Assembly (NCBI RefSeq): GCF_001562055.1
Contig: NZ_LLWE01000014.1
Coordinates: 62,001-126,000 of the forward strand
Length of the DNA: 64,000 bases
Direction of reading: 5' to 3'
From: Polycladidibacter stylochi
GTDB taxonomy: Bacteria > Pseudomonadota > Alphaproteobacteria > Rhizobiales > Stappiaceae
The position numbers and the translations under genes were made by a program. Position 1 is the first letter of the stretch, and each line of letters starts with the position of its first letter. Under the pieces are notes generated by a model. That model saw only the letters and a program-made list of their open reading frames with translations, did not search any database and was not told where the DNA came from. Shown here one piece after another: positions 39,155 through 47,680 of this stretch.

Positions 39155-39733
39155 TTACATAGCTGGCACCCCAAACAATTTTTCATGCAAATAGACGACA
39201 AACAAGACATGGATACTTAAGCCGATAAGTATGGCAAGAAAATCATTTTTTACATTGCCTTTGGCCCATTCAGTGCGCCCTGCCGCTTTATCTCTTTTAT
39301 TGTTTGAAATGCGATCAATTACCGACCAAAGAAAAAAGCAGCCAAATAGCGCGATTGCCTGCGGCTCACCACCTACTATCAAATGCGCTAGTGACCACAG
39401 GGAAACGGCCAACAGCATGGGGTGGTGGGTATTTTTCTTTATATATCCTGGTAGATAGGCCGATGCGAACAATGGAAATACCGGCAACATGAGTAGCCCT
39501 GCGATAATATTGGTATAGGGGCCATGTAATGAATAAACGTGGTCAAGCGACAAATCTCTTGCCATTCCATAACCATAAACCATTGCCGCGATACCAGCCA
39601 TTGCGAAGAGACCTAAAAAGCCCTTGATTTTCTCCTCACCGTATGTGTGTTTTAAATGGGCATATTGCCTGGTTGCCATGGGCAGACTGTGACTGCCGAT
39701 GAATAGTATGAGCCCTAGAATAAGAAGTGCCAT
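39155..39733 (-). CDS. NnrU family membrane protein (copy 2)
   Basis: 192 residues from ATG 39733, which has GGGAG at 7 bases; the longer frame to 39856 adds an unconserved basic leader and is rejected. Segments match the NnrU family: LGLILFIGSHSLPM, MAGIAAMVYGYGMARD and LWSLAHLIVGGEPQAIALFG. A paralogue of the gene at 38297. No denitrification genes are nearby. Confidence 0.82.
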   Translation of the reverse strand: MALLILGLILFIGSHSLPMATRQYAHLKHTYGEEKIKGFLGLFAMAGIAAMVYGYGMARDLSLDHVYSLHGPYTNIIAGLLMLPVFPLFASAYLPGYIKKNTHHPMLLAVSLWSLAHLIVGGEPQAIALFGCFFLWSVIDRISNNKRDKAAGRTEWAKGNVKNDFLAILIGLSIHVLFVVYLHEKLFGVPAM

Positions 39734-39826
39734 TTTCAACTCCCACTTTGAAAATTTAACAGCACAAGTGATAGAATTCTTATTTAGTATTTTAAACAAT
39801 ACTACACATTTACAAGGCTTTCGAGA

Positions 39827-39844
39827 GTCAAGTAAAGGCTTGAC
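39827..39844. promoter_or_regulatory. Inverted repeat, candidate operator upstream of NnrU
   Basis: GTCAAG, six bases, CTTGAC: a perfect 6-bp dyad about 95 bases upstream of the NnrU copy 2 start. On the minus strand it embeds a TTGACT that could be a -35 box. It is not the FNR consensus, whose half-sites point the other way. Confidence 0.35.
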
Positions 39845-39887
39845 CTTTAATAACAATGACTAAAAAATATGTCAAAAAGACATGACC

Positions 39888-39923
39888 CTTATTCATGCAG
39901 CAAGTTACTTATTCATGTAGCAA
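39888..39923. repeat. Tandem 16-bp direct repeat, period 20
   Basis: CTTATTCATGCAGCAA (39888-39903) and CTTATTCATGTAGCAA (39908-39923), differing at one base and spaced two helical turns apart. This arrangement is typical of tandem binding sites of a regulator. Confidence 0.5.
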
Positions 39924-40090
39924 TGCAGTTTCGCCGATTTGTAAGAAGCATGAGAAGATCACTATTACTAAACATTCCTTATTTAAAAGCTGATCGCGTT
40001 TGAGCCCGATAACAGTTCAATAATCGACACTTATTCTGCCATAGGGGTTTTCGTGAAAAAGACATATAGGCTTAATAGATGGGGGCTGAG

Positions 40091-41320
40091 TTATTCCAGT
40101 ACCTCAAAAGCTGCGGTGTTGCCCCATGATATTGGCTCACAGTTGCCGAGTTTACGCTTTATTCCTGTCTCAGGCATCTGTTGTAGCTTGTTGGCTATTT
40201 TCAGCGCCATTTGCCTATCACCGAATGTGTGACCGAACTGTGCTTTTACCGTAGGCTGTAGAAAGTGAATTGAATCGCCAAAAATTTGCTGCTCATGATG
40301 AATGAACAGCTGCGACAGGTCGAGAAATTTTTGGGAGGTGGACATGGATTCACGTACCATATGCAAATAATCATCGGGTGCACGATACGTTATTACCTTT
40401 TCCTCTTTTGGTGTTAATGATTTACCATTGGGAAACGGTTGCAATACTTGCAAGTAGGGTATTTTGCGGGCTTTTGCCAATGCTGCAAAATCAGCCACAA
40501 AAGCCTTGTAACGCGTTACATTGTGGTAAACGGTTTCTCTGTTATGTGTGGCACCTGCAGATGCTTGATAGATATAATTGGCCGAAGAATATTGGGCGTT
40601 TTCGTGGTTTTGTTGCGAGCTGAGCCATTTCCTGCCAATTACTGCGAACAAACGCGGTGTTGCCATTTTATTAAGCGTCGTCTTGCCCAGCGCTTCAACG
40701 TAATTCAAATACAAGTTTGCACCAACACCACGGTTGGCGAGATGAAAAAACGTATTGGCGGGAACAGATAGGTCCACTAGATTTTTTAGGGTAAAATGCT
40801 CATTAAATCCCTCAATTGATAGGGCCAAATCAATTTCATTGCCAAAAAGCATAAGGGCAATTTCTTGTTGCGGGTGTTTCCATGCAGCACCTGCCAAGTT
40901 TATGGTGCGAAACGTCCCCCCCTTGGGAGAAGTGAAGCAACTGTTTAAAAGCTGCTCGAAAGCTGCAGACTTGTGGCCATCAACACCGGCGAACTGATTG
41001 GCAACCGAGCCGCCAAAAATGCCGACCCTGTATATTGAAGTATCATCTCGCTCAAGTGCCCTGCCCCAAAATCCCAGCTCGTTCAGTTGCACACAATTGG
41101 ATTGGATAAAGCCAAAGTATGGATGCAACTTATAGCTGGAGGCATTGGCGATACAATTAGATGTTGTTTGCGCGTGCGTGTTGTTGCTATTGTTAACCAC
41201 ATTATAAAAGCTCTTATTATTGCCAGAAGCGACTAAAAAAAGCCATGCCGAGACTTCAACAAGAACAAGCGCAAGAATTACTAGTAGCGACCAAAAAGCC
41301 AGCGGCTTAATCCAACTCAT
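40091..41320 (-). CDS. Membrane-anchored SGNH-hydrolase-like protein
   Basis: 409 residues. One N-terminal membrane anchor (about residues 7-31) and an extracytoplasmic domain. SGNH blocks can be seen: GIFGGSVA with Ser105, the Gly of NLAGAAW near 144, GFNE near 171-174 in the block III position, and GDSIHF with Asp349 and His352. Such domains act as esterases or O-acyltransferases on surface glycans or lipids. Overlaps the carbamoyltransferase gene by 14 bases and is the last gene of that operon, so it probably acts on the same product. Confidence 0.75.
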   Translation of the reverse strand: MSWIKPLAFWSLLVILALVLVEVSAWLFLVASGNNKSFYNVVNNSNNTHAQTTSNCIANASSYKLHPYFGFIQSNCVQLNELGFWGRALERDDTSIYRVGIFGGSVANQFAGVDGHKSAAFEQLLNSCFTSPKGGTFRTINLAGAAWKHPQQEIALMLFGNEIDLALSIEGFNEHFTLKNLVDLSVPANTFFHLANRGVGANLYLNYVEALGKTTLNKMATPRLFAVIGRKWLSSQQNHENAQYSSANYIYQASAGATHNRETVYHNVTRYKAFVADFAALAKARKIPYLQVLQPFPNGKSLTPKEEKVITYRAPDDYLHMVRESMSTSQKFLDLSQLFIHHEQQIFGDSIHFLQPTVKAQFGHTFGDRQMALKIANKLQQMPETGIKRKLGNCEPISWGNTAAFEVLE

Positions 41321-43187
41321 ATTTTGCCTCGTAACTTACACGCAATTTTGGGTTTTGCTCTTTCTTTTCCAGAACAAAATCACCAATAACCAACATATCC
41401 AGCTCTGTACCCATAAAGCAGCGGAAAGCGTCTTGCGGTGTGCATACGATTGGTTCTCCGCGTACGTTGAATGATGTATTGACCACAATCGGACAGCCGG
41501 TTAACGCGAAAAAACGACTGATTAAAGCGTGATAGCGCGGGTTGGTTTGTGCGCTTACCGTTTGGATGCGAGCGCTATAATCCACATGGGTTATCGCCGG
41601 AATTTGCGAGCGCGGAACATTAAGTTTTTCAATGCCAAACAGCTGTTGCTGCTGTGATGATAGTGGAATTTGATGCTGGCGAGCAACCTGTGCGACCATG
41701 AGCATATAAGGGCTTTTTGCTTTTAAATCGAACCAGTTTTCCAGCTCCTCTTCCAGCACACTTGGCGCAAACGGGCGAAAGGACTCGCGGAATTTAACTT
41801 TTAAATTGAGCTGGCGCTGCATATTCGGGCTACGTGGATCGGCAATAATTGAGCGCGCGCCCAGCGCACGCGGGCCGAACTCCATGGCCCCGTTCATCCA
41901 GCCTATGGCTTGCCCTTTTGCCAGTGCTTGTGCTGTTTGTTCAACAACCCCTTCTGAGGTGTATTTTTGATAGGAAGCGCCACTGCTGTTTAGAGCAGCC
42001 TCTATTTCATTACTGGTGTAATTTGGTCCTAAATAGGCTCCTTGCATTTTATCTTGCGGCTGGTATGCGCCCGATGTGTTTTGCGTGCTGGGCTTTGTAT
42101 GATGGCTACTCTTTAAGCGGGTGCCTTGATGTGCATGGTAGAGTGCCAGTGCCGCCCCCAGTGCGCCCCCAGCATCGCCCGCAGCGGGTTGAACCCAGAT
42201 TTCTTTGAATATGCCTTTGGCTTGTAATAGGCCGTTGGCAACACAGTTAAGGGCAACACCACCGGCAAGGCAGAGATTTTCCGCGCCGGTTTTTACCTTT
42301 AAATCACTCGCCAGTTTCAAAATAACCTCTTCGCAGACCTTCTGCACCGAGGCGGCTAAATCCATTTGCTTTTGCGTGAGTTTGCTTTCTGCTGCACGTG
42401 GTGGCCCACCAAATAACCGATGGAAATGTTTGTTGGTCATAGAAAGGCCGGTGCAGTAATCGAAGTAGCGCATATTGAGGCGAAAAGAGCCATCTGCGGC
42501 GATATCTATCAGCTCCTGTTTAATAAGATCAGCATATCTTGGCGTACCATAGGGGGCCAACCCCATAACCTTGTATTCGCCGGAATTGACTTTAAACCCC
42601 GTATATTGGGTGAATGCCGAATACAGGAGACCAAGGGAGTGCGGGAACTCAATTGATTTCATTGGGGTTATGCCACTACCGGCCCCCATTGCCATGGATG
42701 TAGTGGTCCACTCGCCCACCCCGTCCAGCGTTAAAATGGCGGCTTCTTCAAAGGGAGAGGGAAAAAAAGCCGAAGCAGCATGGGATAAATGATGCTCGCT
42801 AAACATTAAGCGCTCTTGCCAATTCAACTGATCGCCAAGGCTTTGTTGTAGTGCTTTAATAATTTGCTGCTTTTGAAAGAGTTTGTCTTTTATCCAAAGT
42901 GGCAGAGCGCGGCGAAAACTGGAAAAGCCACGGGGAGCGAATGCCAAATATGTTTCTAGCAGGCGCTCAAACTTCAAAAACGGTTTATCGTAGAACACCA
43001 CATAATCAATATCTTGTGGTTTTAAGCCGCTATGCGTTAAGAGCCATTGGCAGCTTTGTGCCGGGAAAGAGGCATCGTGCTTTTTACGCGTGAAACGCTC
43101 CTCCTGAACCGCAGCTATAATGTCGCCATCCGATATTAGGGCGGCAGCACTATCATGGTAATATGCCGAGATTCCGATTATATTCAT
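41307..43187 (-). CDS. O-carbamoyltransferase (NodU/CmcH/TobZ/SxtI family)
   Basis: 626 residues from ATG 43187, which has GAGG six bases upstream; the longer frame to 43295 runs through the DUF5989 gene and is rejected. The Kae1-like N-terminal half has His132, His136 and Asp155, with the same spacing as the iron ligands of TobZ as I recall them, plus GDAGGALGAALALY. The C-terminal carbamoyl-transfer part has MEFGPRALGARSIIADPR and FNVRGEPIVCTPQDA. It transfers carbamoyl from carbamoyl phosphate to a hydroxyl group, usually on a sugar or natural product. Acceptor unknown. Confidence 0.92.
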   Translation of the reverse strand: MNIIGISAYYHDSAAALISDGDIIAAVQEERFTRKKHDASFPAQSCQWLLTHSGLKPQDIDYVVFYDKPFLKFERLLETYLAFAPRGFSSFRRALPLWIKDKLFQKQQIIKALQQSLGDQLNWQERLMFSEHHLSHAASAFFPSPFEEAAILTLDGVGEWTTTSMAMGAGSGITPMKSIEFPHSLGLLYSAFTQYTGFKVNSGEYKVMGLAPYGTPRYADLIKQELIDIAADGSFRLNMRYFDYCTGLSMTNKHFHRLFGGPPRAAESKLTQKQMDLAASVQKVCEEVILKLASDLKVKTGAENLCLAGGVALNCVANGLLQAKGIFKEIWVQPAAGDAGGALGAALALYHAHQGTRLKSSHHTKPSTQNTSGAYQPQDKMQGAYLGPNYTSNEIEAALNSSGASYQKYTSEGVVEQTAQALAKGQAIGWMNGAMEFGPRALGARSIIADPRSPNMQRQLNLKVKFRESFRPFAPSVLEEELENWFDLKAKSPYMLMVAQVARQHQIPLSSQQQQLFGIEKLNVPRSQIPAITHVDYSARIQTVSAQTNPRYHALISRFFALTGCPIVVNTSFNVRGEPIVCTPQDAFRCFMGTELDMLVIGDFVLEKKEQNPKLRVSYEAKYELD

Positions 43188-43195
43188 GGAAACCT

Positions 43196-43345
43196 CTAGA
43201 ACAGGGTGTAGATAAACGGTGCCACGACCGAGCCTTGAGCAATTATGAGCACACCACCCAAAAGCAGCATTATAAACACCAGAGGGGCCAACCATATTTT
43301 TTTACGTTGACGCAAGAAGGCCCATAGCTCGATTATTGTTTCCAT
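43196..43345 (-). CDS. DUF5989 family 49-residue membrane protein (SxtK-like)
   Basis: A short gene that I found by reading the gap between its neighbours. ATG at 43345 with AGGGG upstream, TAG at 43198-43196, 49 residues. It reads METIIELWAFLRQRKKIWLA, then one membrane helix and the ending QGSVVAPFIYTLF. That ending matches the DUF5989 proteins that accompany SxtJ and carbamoyltransferases. Function is unknown; a membrane partner of the carbamoyltransferase is inferred. It is 8 bases after the SxtJ-like gene and 8 bases before the carbamoyltransferase. Confidence 0.85.
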   Translation of the reverse strand: METIIELWAFLRQRKKIWLAPLVFIMLLLGGVLIIAQGSVVAPFIYTLF

Positions 43346-43353
43346 AAGTGCCC

Positions 43354-43767
43354 CTAGTATTGTTTTTTGAAGAAAGCAGGGTTTTGGGCGTCAATTTCCT
43401 GGGGTTTCCAATAGGTTGCACCTGATTTGTCTGCTTTAAGGTGCAGTGCATCACGCCCAAAGCCGCGCATCACCAGTGCCATGGGGGTGAGGATGAGAAA
43501 AAAGATTACGCCCATGACAAGCGGCGAAATGACTTTGCCAATGAGCAAACCGAGCAGCATCCACGCCTTGTTCAAATGCACGAGAAAACCCGGACGCAGC
43601 AGAGCAAGCAGCATGAAAGAAAAAGCTATGAAGAGGCTGGCCGCGGCATAATGAAGAGCTTGGGCTGCGATTAAATAAAACGCTGCAAGTGTAAACACGA
43701 GCGCGAAAAACAGCCCGAAACGACGGTTGCTCGGTAGCTTTAGCATTTGTAGTTCTTGTTGCAGCAT
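43354..43767 (-). CDS. SxtJ family membrane protein
   Basis: 137 residues from ATG 43767, with AAGG five bases upstream. Four hydrophobic segments, then a soluble tail ending in the characteristic SGATYWKPQEIDAQNPAFFKKQY-type sequence (residues about 115-137), which I recognise from SxtJ proteins of saxitoxin and many unrelated clusters. Role unknown. First gene of the SxtJ, DUF5989, carbamoyltransferase, SGNH operon. The upstream LysR gene is on the same strand and ends 134 bases away. Confidence 0.82.
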   Translation of the reverse strand: MLQQELQMLKLPSNRRFGLFFALVFTLAAFYLIAAQALHYAAASLFIAFSFMLLALLRPGFLVHLNKAWMLLGLLIGKVISPLVMGVIFFLILTPMALVMRGFGRDALHLKADKSGATYWKPQEIDAQNPAFFKKQY

Positions 43768-43901
43768 TGCCCTTACCTTATTTCCCGATAGTGGCAATGA
43801 AGCAAAATGCAGATGTTTCGTAAATCCGCCAATTATGTCACCAGGGTTTTACCCCCCTTAGTTTATGGCTGGCATTAATCATAGGGCATATAAATGTAGT
43901 G

Positions 43902-44840
43902 CTATTCAAAAAGAAGCGCTCCTTGCCAATTCCTGCTGAATTGGATGAAAGCAGATATCAAGGGGCTTAAATATTTCTCGCGGTGATAGAGCAGCGCATA
44001 CTGGCGGTGCATATCGATATCCAGCGGCAAGGCGCAAAGGCGTCCTTGAGCGAGTAAATCCTGCACGGCCAGCTGGGAGATGCATGTAAGACCAAGACCT
44101 GCCATAACGCAGCTTAGAATTGCCTCGGAATTATTCAGCTCAAAAGCGATATGCCATTGCTCCAGGTATGGTGCCAACTTGGTTAAAAAGAACTCGCGTG
44201 TACCCGAACCGCTTTCGCGCAATACCCAATCGACATTATCAAGGTGCTGCATATGAATGGGGGCCGGAGTGGCACCGCGACAAAACCTTTGCGCTAGCGG
44301 ATGCGAGGGGGCACACACAACAACCATCTGGTCTTGCCGCCATGGTATTGAAAGCAGCTCCGGCTCTTGTACCCTCCCTTCAATAAAGCCGATGTCAAGC
44401 TCAAAGCCGTTCAGCATTTCGGCAACCTCACTGCTGTTGGTGACAATAAGCGACTGGTTGGTATGGTATGTGTGCTTTCGAAAGTCCTGTATGAGGTAGG
44501 GAATGACGTGGTTGCCTGTGGTGTAACTGGCACCAATGCGCAGCCGTCCCGTTAAGGGGGCCTTTGTATCGCCGGTATTCTGGCTTGTGGTAAATAGCGT
44601 TTCTATCGCCTGGGTGCGCAGCAACAACTCATCGACCATCGGCAATAGCTTCTTGCCCTGTTCGTTCAGGCGTAAGCGGTTGTTACTGCGGTCGAACAAG
44701 CGTTGCCCTAAATGCTTTTCCAACTCACTTAAATTCATACTGACCGCTGACTTGGTGAGCAACAAGCGCTCGGCGGCCAATGTAATGGAACCTTCTTGCG
44801 CTACCACCAAAAAGCTATTGAGTTGTCTTAGGGTTATCAA
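43902..44840 (-). CDS. LysR-family transcriptional regulator (YeiE/CysB-like)
   Basis: 312 residues. N-terminal helix-turn-helix (LVVAQEGSITLAAERLLLTKSAVSMNLSELEKHLG) and a LysR effector domain with RLRIGASYTTGNHVIP, as in the YeiE/CbbR-like group. The start is TTG at 44840, with AAGGA about nine bases upstream. Divergent from the TDT transporter gene with a 190-base AT-rich spacer, so the transporter is the probable target. Confidence 0.88.
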   Translation of the reverse strand: MITLRQLNSFLVVAQEGSITLAAERLLLTKSAVSMNLSELEKHLGQRLFDRSNNRLRLNEQGKKLLPMVDELLLRTQAIETLFTTSQNTGDTKAPLTGRLRIGASYTTGNHVIPYLIQDFRKHTYHTNQSLIVTNSSEVAEMLNGFELDIGFIEGRVQEPELLSIPWRQDQMVVVCAPSHPLAQRFCRGATPAPIHMQHLDNVDWVLRESGSGTREFFLTKLAPYLEQWHIAFELNNSEAILSCVMAGLGLTCISQLAVQDLLAQGRLCALPLDIDMHRQYALLYHREKYLSPLISAFIQFSRNWQGALLFE

Positions 44841-45030
44841 CGAATGCTATCCTTATTGCGCTGTAAAAACGTTTTTGACAGAATCATACAGCTAAGTTCA
44901 GATTTTCTGAACCATATATTCAATAGATTAAATTATACAGAATTAGAAAAAACAACTATTATTACCACAAAGAATGAATTCACAAAACATTTAGAGCCAA
45001 AGCTCTAGATAAAAATACTAAGAAGTTGTC

Positions 45031-46011
45031 ATGGGAAGAAAATTATCGGAAAAAACCGCGTGGGCACCCTCGCCTATGGCCGGGTTGGCACTGGGCATTG
45101 CATCGCTTGGCTGGTCTTGGGAAAACGGAGCTGCCCTGCATGGAATGGCACAAACGGGTTGTGCTATTATTGCCAGCTGCCTGCTGCTTATTCTGGCAAT
45201 AAAATACCTTTCAACCAAAGGAGCGCTGGCCAACGACATGGCGCATCCTGTGGTTGGTAGTGTGGTGCCAACATTCGCCATGGCTCTTATGGCGATATCC
45301 AACGCTGTCGGGCTGTATTGGCATACTGGTGCGGTGGCTCTATGGTTTGTCGCAATTGCCTTACATCTGTTTTTTATGGCGGTATTCTTCTACCACCGTT
45401 TCCAAAATTTCCAATTGGGCCATATGGTACCAAGCTGGTTTGTACCACCCATTGGCATTGTGGTTGCCGACGTGGCTTTTCCAGGTGGTGACTTTCTGGT
45501 TGTTGCCAATGCCATACTTGTATTCGGAATGGTTTCTTACGCGATCATGCTGCCGCTGATGATTTACCGCCTTGTGTACCTGCATGAAGTTCCTGACCCA
45601 GCCAAGCCAACCATTGCCATTATGGCGGCACCTGCGAGCCTGTGCCTGGCTGGTTACTTGAGCGTAACGGCCTCGCCTTCACCGGTTATTATCGCGTTGC
45701 TGTTCGGCATTGCCATTCTCATGACTGTTTTTATTTACCTCAGCTTTTTCAAGCTGTTGCGTTTGCCATTTTCACCGGGGTTTGCGGCCTTCACCTTCCC
45801 CATGGTTATTGGCGCGACAGCACTTTTTAAGGTCGCCAAGTGGATGATGACCCATCATGATTTAGCCGAGTTTGCCTATCAGGTACGCGGGCTGGCAATG
45901 TTGGAATTGTTCGTTGCCACCGGCATTGTGGGGTTTGTGGCCTATAAATACTTGCAGCACTTTATGCCCAGCGCAAAACCTGAGGTTAAGTCTTTGAAAG
46001 CCTCCGGATAA
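45031..46011 (+). CDS. TDT/SLAC1-family transporter
   Basis: 326 residues with ten hydrophobic segments. N-terminal SPMAGLALGIASLGWSWE and the later VPSWFVPPIGIVVADVAFPG and SPGFAAFTFPMVIGATALFK blocks are typical of the tellurite-resistance/dicarboxylate transporter family (TehA/SLAC1 anion channels). The substrate cannot be told. Divergent from the LysR gene. Followed by a hairpin that is part of a repeat element. Confidence 0.85.
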   Translation: MGRKLSEKTAWAPSPMAGLALGIASLGWSWENGAALHGMAQTGCAIIASCLLLILAIKYLSTKGALANDMAHPVVGSVVPTFAMALMAISNAVGLYWHTGAVALWFVAIALHLFFMAVFFYHRFQNFQLGHMVPSWFVPPIGIVVADVAFPGGDFLVVANAILVFGMVSYAIMLPLMIYRLVYLHEVPDPAKPTIAIMAAPASLCLAGYLSVTASPSPVIIALLFGIAILMTVFIYLSFFKLLRLPFSPGFAAFTFPMVIGATALFKVAKWMMTHHDLAEFAYQVRGLAMLELFVATGIVGFVAYKYLQHFMPSAKPEVKSLKASG

Positions 46012-46032
46012 TATATAGATTTTTCACGAAAT

Positions 46033-46137
46033 GACCAAACACCGCAAAACATCAGGATTGCGGTGTTTGGCTTTAACCTATTAATTTGACGCGTATTTTT
46101 AGCTGAAAACCGGCATCCACTTTTCAGGAATACGCTT
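46033..46137. repeat. Two-hairpin palindromic repeat, copy A
   Basis: First hairpin: 12-bp stem CCAAACACCGCA/TGCGGTGTTTGG (46035-46070), which also looks like the terminator of the transporter gene. Then CTTTAAC and a TTTGACGCG junction, then a second hairpin with nested stems GCGTATT/AATACGC (46091-46097, 46129-46135) and CTGAAAA/TTTTCAG (46103-46109, 46121-46127). The junction and second hairpin match copy C at 49.9 kb. It resembles intergenic mosaic elements of rhizobia. Confidence 0.7.
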
Positions 46138-46175
46138 TATTTTGACGCGTATTCTGTCCGAAAATACGCTCTAAG
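46138..46175. repeat. Palindromic repeat, copy B (internally deleted)
   Basis: TTTTGACGCGTATTC followed by the stem partner AATACGC (46147-46153 with 46163-46169) and the CTCTA end. It lacks the right part of the inner CCGAAAA/TTTTCGG stem seen in copy C. It directly follows copy A, and its end forms the stop codon of the Hsp70 gene. Confidence 0.65.
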
Positions 46176-47481
46176 GTGCACAGAAATCTTGCGCGTTATT
46201 TTTTGCGCCAATGATGGCAAGCCCCTTGGCAATGGAGACCAGCTCGTCGCCACCCGACACTTTCTCTTGCCCGAAAATCCGATTGAATTGCTGTTGCAAA
46301 GCCGGAACACGCGATGAGCCACCGGTGAGAAAGACGCGATCGACATCGCCGACACTCAAGCCTGCCTTGGTCAAGGTGGCATTCATTTCGGCCTCAATAC
46401 GCTGCAAATCCTCATTGATCCAGCTGTTAAAATCGGCGCGTTTGACGTTTTGCGCGAACTTTGCCCCTAATGGGGCAAAGCGGAACACGGCGTCATCTTG
46501 TTGCGAGAGTGCCATTTTACACTTGGAAATGGCTTCATAAAGCGGATAGCCCTGCTCTTCTTCCACCAGATCAATCAGCAGCTCGAGTTTTTCCGGCTCG
46601 CTGGCGAGTTTCAAGGTACGTTTGACATCCTTGAACACATCCGAGCCCTTGAATACCGAAAGCTGGTTCCATTTGGAGAACATGGAGAAATAACTACTTG
46701 GTAACGGCAGTTCCTTATTGAATGAGCGATACGTGCCACCACGCCCCAGATGAGGCAAGACCACCTCCCACAACAGGCGGGTATCGAAGGTATCGCCGCC
46801 AATGCCGACACCGCCTTGGGCGAGCGGATCAGCCCCCAGCAGTTTACCGTTTTGATTGCGAAAGCGCATGAGAGAGAAATCGCTGGTACCACCGCCAAAG
46901 TCGGCCACCAATACGGTGGCGTCGCTTTCCAGTTGCTGGGCATAGAAAAAGGCAGCCGCAACCGGCTCGTAAACGAACATGATTTCTTCAAAACCCAGCT
47001 TGCTTAATGCGGCCGCATAACGCTGCTTGGCCAAGGCTTCATCGGGCGTAGCGCCCGCAAATTCTACCGGACGGCCAACGACAATGCGTTTGGGGAGATT
47101 TTCGCGCTGGTAACCGGCATGTATTAGTGTGCGCTCGATATAGTCTTGCAACAAATCCTCAAAGCTGAGCAGCTTACGGCTGATAAAAGTGCCCTTAAAC
47201 AGCTTGGAGGCGGCGAAAGTTTTAAAGGATTGAATAAAACGGCTGTTTTCGGGATGCTCGAGAAAATGCTCGATAGCAAAGGCCCCGGCTTCCAGATGGT
47301 GAATGGCACCTTTTTCCTCGTAGCACAGGGCAGAGCGGAAATTGTCGAAACAACGCTCCCCCTTGCAATAGCGCATGGCGTTTGTTTGTCCGCTCCGGTC
47401 GGTATGCGCCATTACGGTATTGGTGGTACCAAAATCCAGCCCGATGGCACCTGAAGTCATGGCTCCGGTGGTAAATGTCAT
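46171..47481 (-). CDS. YegD-type Hsp70-family protein
   Basis: 436 residues from ATG 47481 with GGAG upstream; the longer frame to 47595 is unconserved. The Hsp70 ATPase is visible: GLDFGTTNTV near residue 13, VADFGGGTSDFSLM, and the adenosine-binding FLTGGSSRVPALQQQF near the C-terminus. There is no classical substrate-binding and lid domain, as in YegD of E. coli, whose role is not settled. No DnaJ or GrpE neighbour. Its stop codon TAG lies inside repeat copy B, so its last codons may be altered. More GC-rich than the genes downstream of it. Confidence 0.88.
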   Translation of the reverse strand: MTFTTGAMTSGAIGLDFGTTNTVMAHTDRSGQTNAMRYCKGERCFDNFRSALCYEEKGAIHHLEAGAFAIEHFLEHPENSRFIQSFKTFAASKLFKGTFISRKLLSFEDLLQDYIERTLIHAGYQRENLPKRIVVGRPVEFAGATPDEALAKQRYAAALSKLGFEEIMFVYEPVAAAFFYAQQLESDATVLVADFGGGTSDFSLMRFRNQNGKLLGADPLAQGGVGIGGDTFDTRLLWEVVLPHLGRGGTYRSFNKELPLPSSYFSMFSKWNQLSVFKGSDVFKDVKRTLKLASEPEKLELLIDLVEEEQGYPLYEAISKCKMALSQQDDAVFRFAPLGAKFAQNVKRADFNSWINEDLQRIEAEMNATLTKAGLSVGDVDRVFLTGGSSRVPALQQQFNRIFGQEKVSGGDELVSIAKGLAIIGAKNNAQDFCAP

Positions 47482-47680
47482 GCTACGCTCCAACACAAAC
47501 AAATTAAACAATAGCCAAACCGCTGTGCAGGTATAGGAAGTGTTATGCAAGGATTTGGAAAGGGAGGAGGCTTCTAGACGATCTCGCTCTCGCAATCAAG
47601 TGGGAGCGCAGGAATTATAGGAGGCTTAATCCTAGCCGTTTGTGCTGAGTTGGTATTGCTTGAGGTTCCAGCCAATAGAG

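Larger units (their letters stand above)
39734..40090. other. Intergenic region with operator-like repeats
   Basis: 357 bases without a supported gene. It holds an inverted repeat GTCAAG/CTTGAC (39827-39844) about 95-110 bases upstream of the second NnrU start and a tandem direct repeat at 39888-39923, described separately. The minus-strand promoter of the NnrU gene should be here. Confidence 0.45.
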
